Positions 5,027 through 6,413 of a DNA stretch of 6,413 nt are shown here, in pieces (position 1 is the first letter of the stretch; each line of letters begins with the position of its first letter). Source of the stretch: an uncultured Collinsella sp. (GTDB lineage: Bacteria; Actinomycetota; Coriobacteriia; Coriobacteriales; Coriobacteriaceae). The stretch spans positions 1 to 6,413 of the forward strand of contig CAAECT010000215.1 in assembly GCA_900754435.1 (NCBI GenBank). Direction: 5' to 3'. The translations under genes and the position numbers were made by a program. The notes under the pieces were generated by a model. That model was not told the DNA's origin, searched no databases, and was given only the letters and a program-made list of their open reading frames with translations.

Positions 5027-6053
5027 AACGGTTCTTACCTTCGGCGAAATCATGATGAGGCTCTCGCCCAAAGATCATCTGCGCATTGAGCAGGCAACCG
5101 AGTTTGACGTCCGCTACGGCGGCGCCGAGGCAAACACCGCGCTTTCCCTGGCTTACCAAGGCGACAAGGCCGCTTACGTCTCCGTTGTCCCGGCCAACCG
5201 CCTAGGCGAGTGCGCGCTGCGCTCGCTGAAGGCCTACGGCGTCGACACAACGCGCGTCGTGCGTCAGGGCGACCGTCTTGGCTCCTATGTGTTTGAGGTC
5301 GGCGCCTCGCAGCGCGGCAACGGCTGCGTCTACGACCGCAAGTTCTCTGCCATCAACATGGCCAAACGCGACGTCTTTGACTGGGACGAGATCCTCAAGG
5401 GCATCGATGTCTTCTATTTCTCCGGCGTGACCCCCGCCGTCTCCGATGAGATGGCCGCCGCCTGCAAGGAGGCACTCGCCGCCTGCCGCGCCAAGGGCAT
5501 CACCACCGTGTGCGACGTGAACTATCGCGGCAAGATGTGGTCGCCCGAGAAGTCGCAGGCCACCATGAAGGAACTCCTGCCGCTCGTCGACATCTGCATC
5601 GCCAACGACGAGGATGCGCCCGCCGGCCTCGGCATGACCTGCGTCTCTGGTTCCCTTGCCCATGGCATCGAGGAGCGCGACACCTACGTCGAGATGGCCC
5701 GTCAGATCTGCGCCGAGTACGGCTGCAAAAAGGTCGCCTCGGTCGTCCGCAACATCTCTTGCGTCGAGCGCTCCATCTGGATGGGCATGCTCTTTGACGC
5801 CGAGAGCGGCGAGTACTGGTTCTCCCCTGCTCACGATGTGCACGTGCTCGAGGGCGTTGCCGCCGGCGACGCTTTCAACGCCGGCTTCGTCCATGCCCTC
5901 ATCAACGACTTTGACCCGCAGGACGCCGTCAACTACGCGATTGCAGCCTCGATCCTCAAGCTCACCATCAAGGGAGATTCCAACTTGGTGACCGCAGACG
6001 AGATCGCAGCCGTGGCATCCGCCGCCGACGGTGGCACCCGCGTCGCGCGCTAG
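5019..6053 (+). CDS. kdgK: 2-dehydro-3-deoxygluconate kinase (PfkB family)
   Basis: The 344-residue cytosolic sugar kinase should phosphorylate 2-keto-3-deoxygluconate with ATP to KDPG, the step feeding hexuronate breakdown into the lower Entner-Doudoroff route. PfkB landmarks run in order: the N-terminal strand TVLTFGEIMMRL (4-15), the sugar-binding GGAEANTALSLA (34-45), DVNYRGKMWS (166-175), IANDEDA (194-200) and the C-terminal AAGDAFNAGF (281-290) with catalytic base Asp284. DVNYR...W and IANDEDA are typical of KDG kinases rather than fructokinases or ribokinases. The first Gly of the usual G-A/G-G-D anion-hole motif is Ala281. The start at 5019 has AAGGAG (5003-5008) 10 nt upstream; a GTG-initiated extension to 4932 would add 29 unrelated residues and is rejected. 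Regulation is probably through the LacI-type sites and the leader hairpin. The partial aldolase gene downstream supports the assignment. Confidence 0.87.
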   Translation: MGKTVLTFGEIMMRLSPKDHLRIEQATEFDVRYGGAEANTALSLAYQGDKAAYVSVVPANRLGECALRSLKAYGVDTTRVVRQGDRLGSYVFEVGASQRGNGCVYDRKFSAINMAKRDVFDWDEILKGIDVFYFSGVTPAVSDEMAAACKEALAACRAKGITTVCDVNYRGKMWSPEKSQATMKELLPLVDICIANDEDAPAGLGMTCVSGSLAHGIEERDTYVEMARQICAEYGCKKVASVVRNISCVERSIWMGMLFDAESGEYWFSPAHDVHVLEGVAAGDAFNAGFVHALINDFDPQDAVNYAIAASILKLTIKGDSNLVTADEIAAVASAADGGTRVAR

Positions 6054-6067
6054 TCCGTCTCCATTCC

Positions 6068-6107
6068 GCGGGCCGCAGCTTTCCAATCCCATACCCCTGC
6101 GGCCCGC
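6068..6107 (+). promoter_or_regulatory. Strong hairpin just after the KDG kinase stop codon
   Basis: GCGGGCCGCAG (6068-6078) and CTGCGGCCCGC (6097-6107) form a perfect 11-bp stem with an 18-nt loop, 14 nt past the stop codon. No T-tract follows (TCCCCGATTCC), so it is not a standard intrinsic terminator. It may protect the kinase message from 3' exonucleases or attenuate transcription into the aldolase gene. Confidence 0.6.
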
Positions 6108-6126
6108 TCCCCGATTCCTCCGGCCG

Positions 6127-6158
6127 GACAAAACCACCAGTCCCATTCCGGTTTTGCC
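6127..6158. repeat. Short intergenic repeat element, copy 2 (contains caaaaccacca)
   Basis: The 11-mer at 6129-6139 is identical to 639-649. Here it forms part of a 7-bp inverted repeat, CAAAACC (6129-6135) and GGTTTTG (6150-6156), with a 14-nt loop. Both copies can pair with a nearby right arm, but the right arms differ in sequence. Confidence 0.3.
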
Positions 6159-6175
6159 TGGCATTCCCTACATGA

Positions 6176-6256
6176 CTGGTCGAGCAGCTGGTTTTGGAAT
6201 TGCTTGAACCCCAAGCAGTGCCTCCGATAACCAATCCAAAATCGGCTCCTGACCAG
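6176..6256 (+). ncRNA. Candidate structured RNA in the kinase-aldolase gap
   Basis: Three helices nest in one rod. The outer helix pairs 6176-6185 with 6245-6256 (10 bp, with a 2-nt bulge at 6249-6250). The middle helix pairs 6191-6198 with 6235-6242 (TTTTGGA with TCCAAAA plus one G-T pair). The inner helix pairs 6199-6206 with 6212-6219 (8 bp including one wobble, loop AACCC). A 15-nt unpaired stretch, 6220-6234, lies on the 3' side. It sits about 50 nt before the aldolase start, where a cis-acting leader element would be expected. A small 5-bp GC hairpin (6272-6276 with 6281-6285) follows before the Shine-Dalgarno. I recognise no known riboswitch or ncRNA family, and the strand is assumed from the flanking genes. 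Confidence 0.4.
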
Positions 6257-6306
6257 CATATTTGGCAATCACGCGCCCATGCGCGCCATACATCGAAAGG
6301 AACATT

Positions 6307-6413
6307 ATGTTCGATCAGTTCTACACCACGCTTGAGTCCCTGGGCATCGTGCCGGTCGTCGTGCTCGACAAGGTCGAGGACGCCGCTCCGCTCGCCCACG
6401 CCCTTATGGCAGC
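6307..6413 (+). CDS. eda: KDPG/KHG aldolase, N-terminal part (runs off right edge)
   Basis: Thirty-five codons are present, beginning MFDQFYTTLESLGIVPVVVL and continuing DKVEDAAPLAHAL. The pattern LxxxGIVPVVVLDxxEDAxPLAxAL is the typical start of bacterial KDPG/KHG aldolase, which splits KDPG into pyruvate and glyceraldehyde-3-phosphate through a Schiff-base Lys. That Lys and the rest of the barrel lie beyond the window. GAAAGGA (6295-6301) is 5 nt upstream of the ATG. It lies 253 nt downstream of the KDG kinase in the same direction, an unusually long gap for two consecutive pathway genes and one rich in hairpins, so the two may be expressed at different levels or partly independently. Confidence 0.85.
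   Translation, partial: MFDQFYTTLESLGIVPVVVLDKVEDAAPLAHALMA

Noticed and set aside
5202..6164. Minus-strand open frame of 320 codons opposite the KDG kinase
   Set aside because: Antisense shadow of a well-conserved PfkB kinase, with low-complexity Gly/Val/His composition.
1..6413. tRNA or rRNA genes, CRISPR arrays, insertion sequences, attachment sites
   Set aside because: No cloverleaf with a T-arm consensus, no regularly spaced repeats, and no transposase or integrase frame was found on either strand.

Overview
The window looks like chromosomal DNA of a high-GC gut actinobacterium of the class Coriobacteriia, most like Collinsella. This is inferred from GC-rich codon use, the style of the glutamine synthetase/regulator pair, and a KDG kinase/aldolase locus beside a LacI-type regulator; no 16S rRNA or marker gene is present to prove it.

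Layout. Six genes run on the minus strand from about 4783 down to 1: a LacI-type regulator (4783-3761), an MntA-like antitoxin (3718-3224), a HepT-like toxin (3237-2866), a glutamine-synthetase-family protein (2731-1394), a GlnR-like orphan response regulator (1343-681), and the N-terminus of a membrane-anchored HtrA-type protease (472 to beyond the left edge). Two genes run on the plus strand: 2-dehydro-3-deoxygluconate kinase (5019-6053) and the start of KDPG aldolase (6307 to beyond the right edge).

Three working units are visible. (1) KDG catabolism: kinase plus aldolase turn 2-keto-3-deoxygluconate into pyruvate and glyceraldehyde-3-phosphate. The divergent LacI-type protein probably controls them through paired CG-centred operators at 4886-4914. 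The leader also holds an 18-bp perfect hairpin that hides a Shine-Dalgarno sequence for a 28-codon upstream ORF, whose stop overlaps the kinase start. (2) A HepT/MntA toxin-antitoxin pair in which the antitoxin is a chimera: a RelB/DinJ-type ribbon-helix-helix domain fused to a minimal nucleotidyltransferase. A perfect 8-bp inverted repeat lies just upstream as a likely autoregulatory site. (3) A nitrogen unit: a type I GS-fold protein whose promoter carries a GlnR-type half-box, followed by the GlnR-like gene. This GS-fold protein has lost several residues that bind catalytic metal in classical glutamine synthetases, so it may not be an ordinary glutamine synthetase.

The strongest leads are the altered GS active site, the DinJ-MNT fusion, the hairpin/uORF leader of the kinase gene, and an 81-nt nested-helix RNA candidate at 6176-6256 between kinase and aldolase. 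All family comparisons are from memory; no alignment or search was run.
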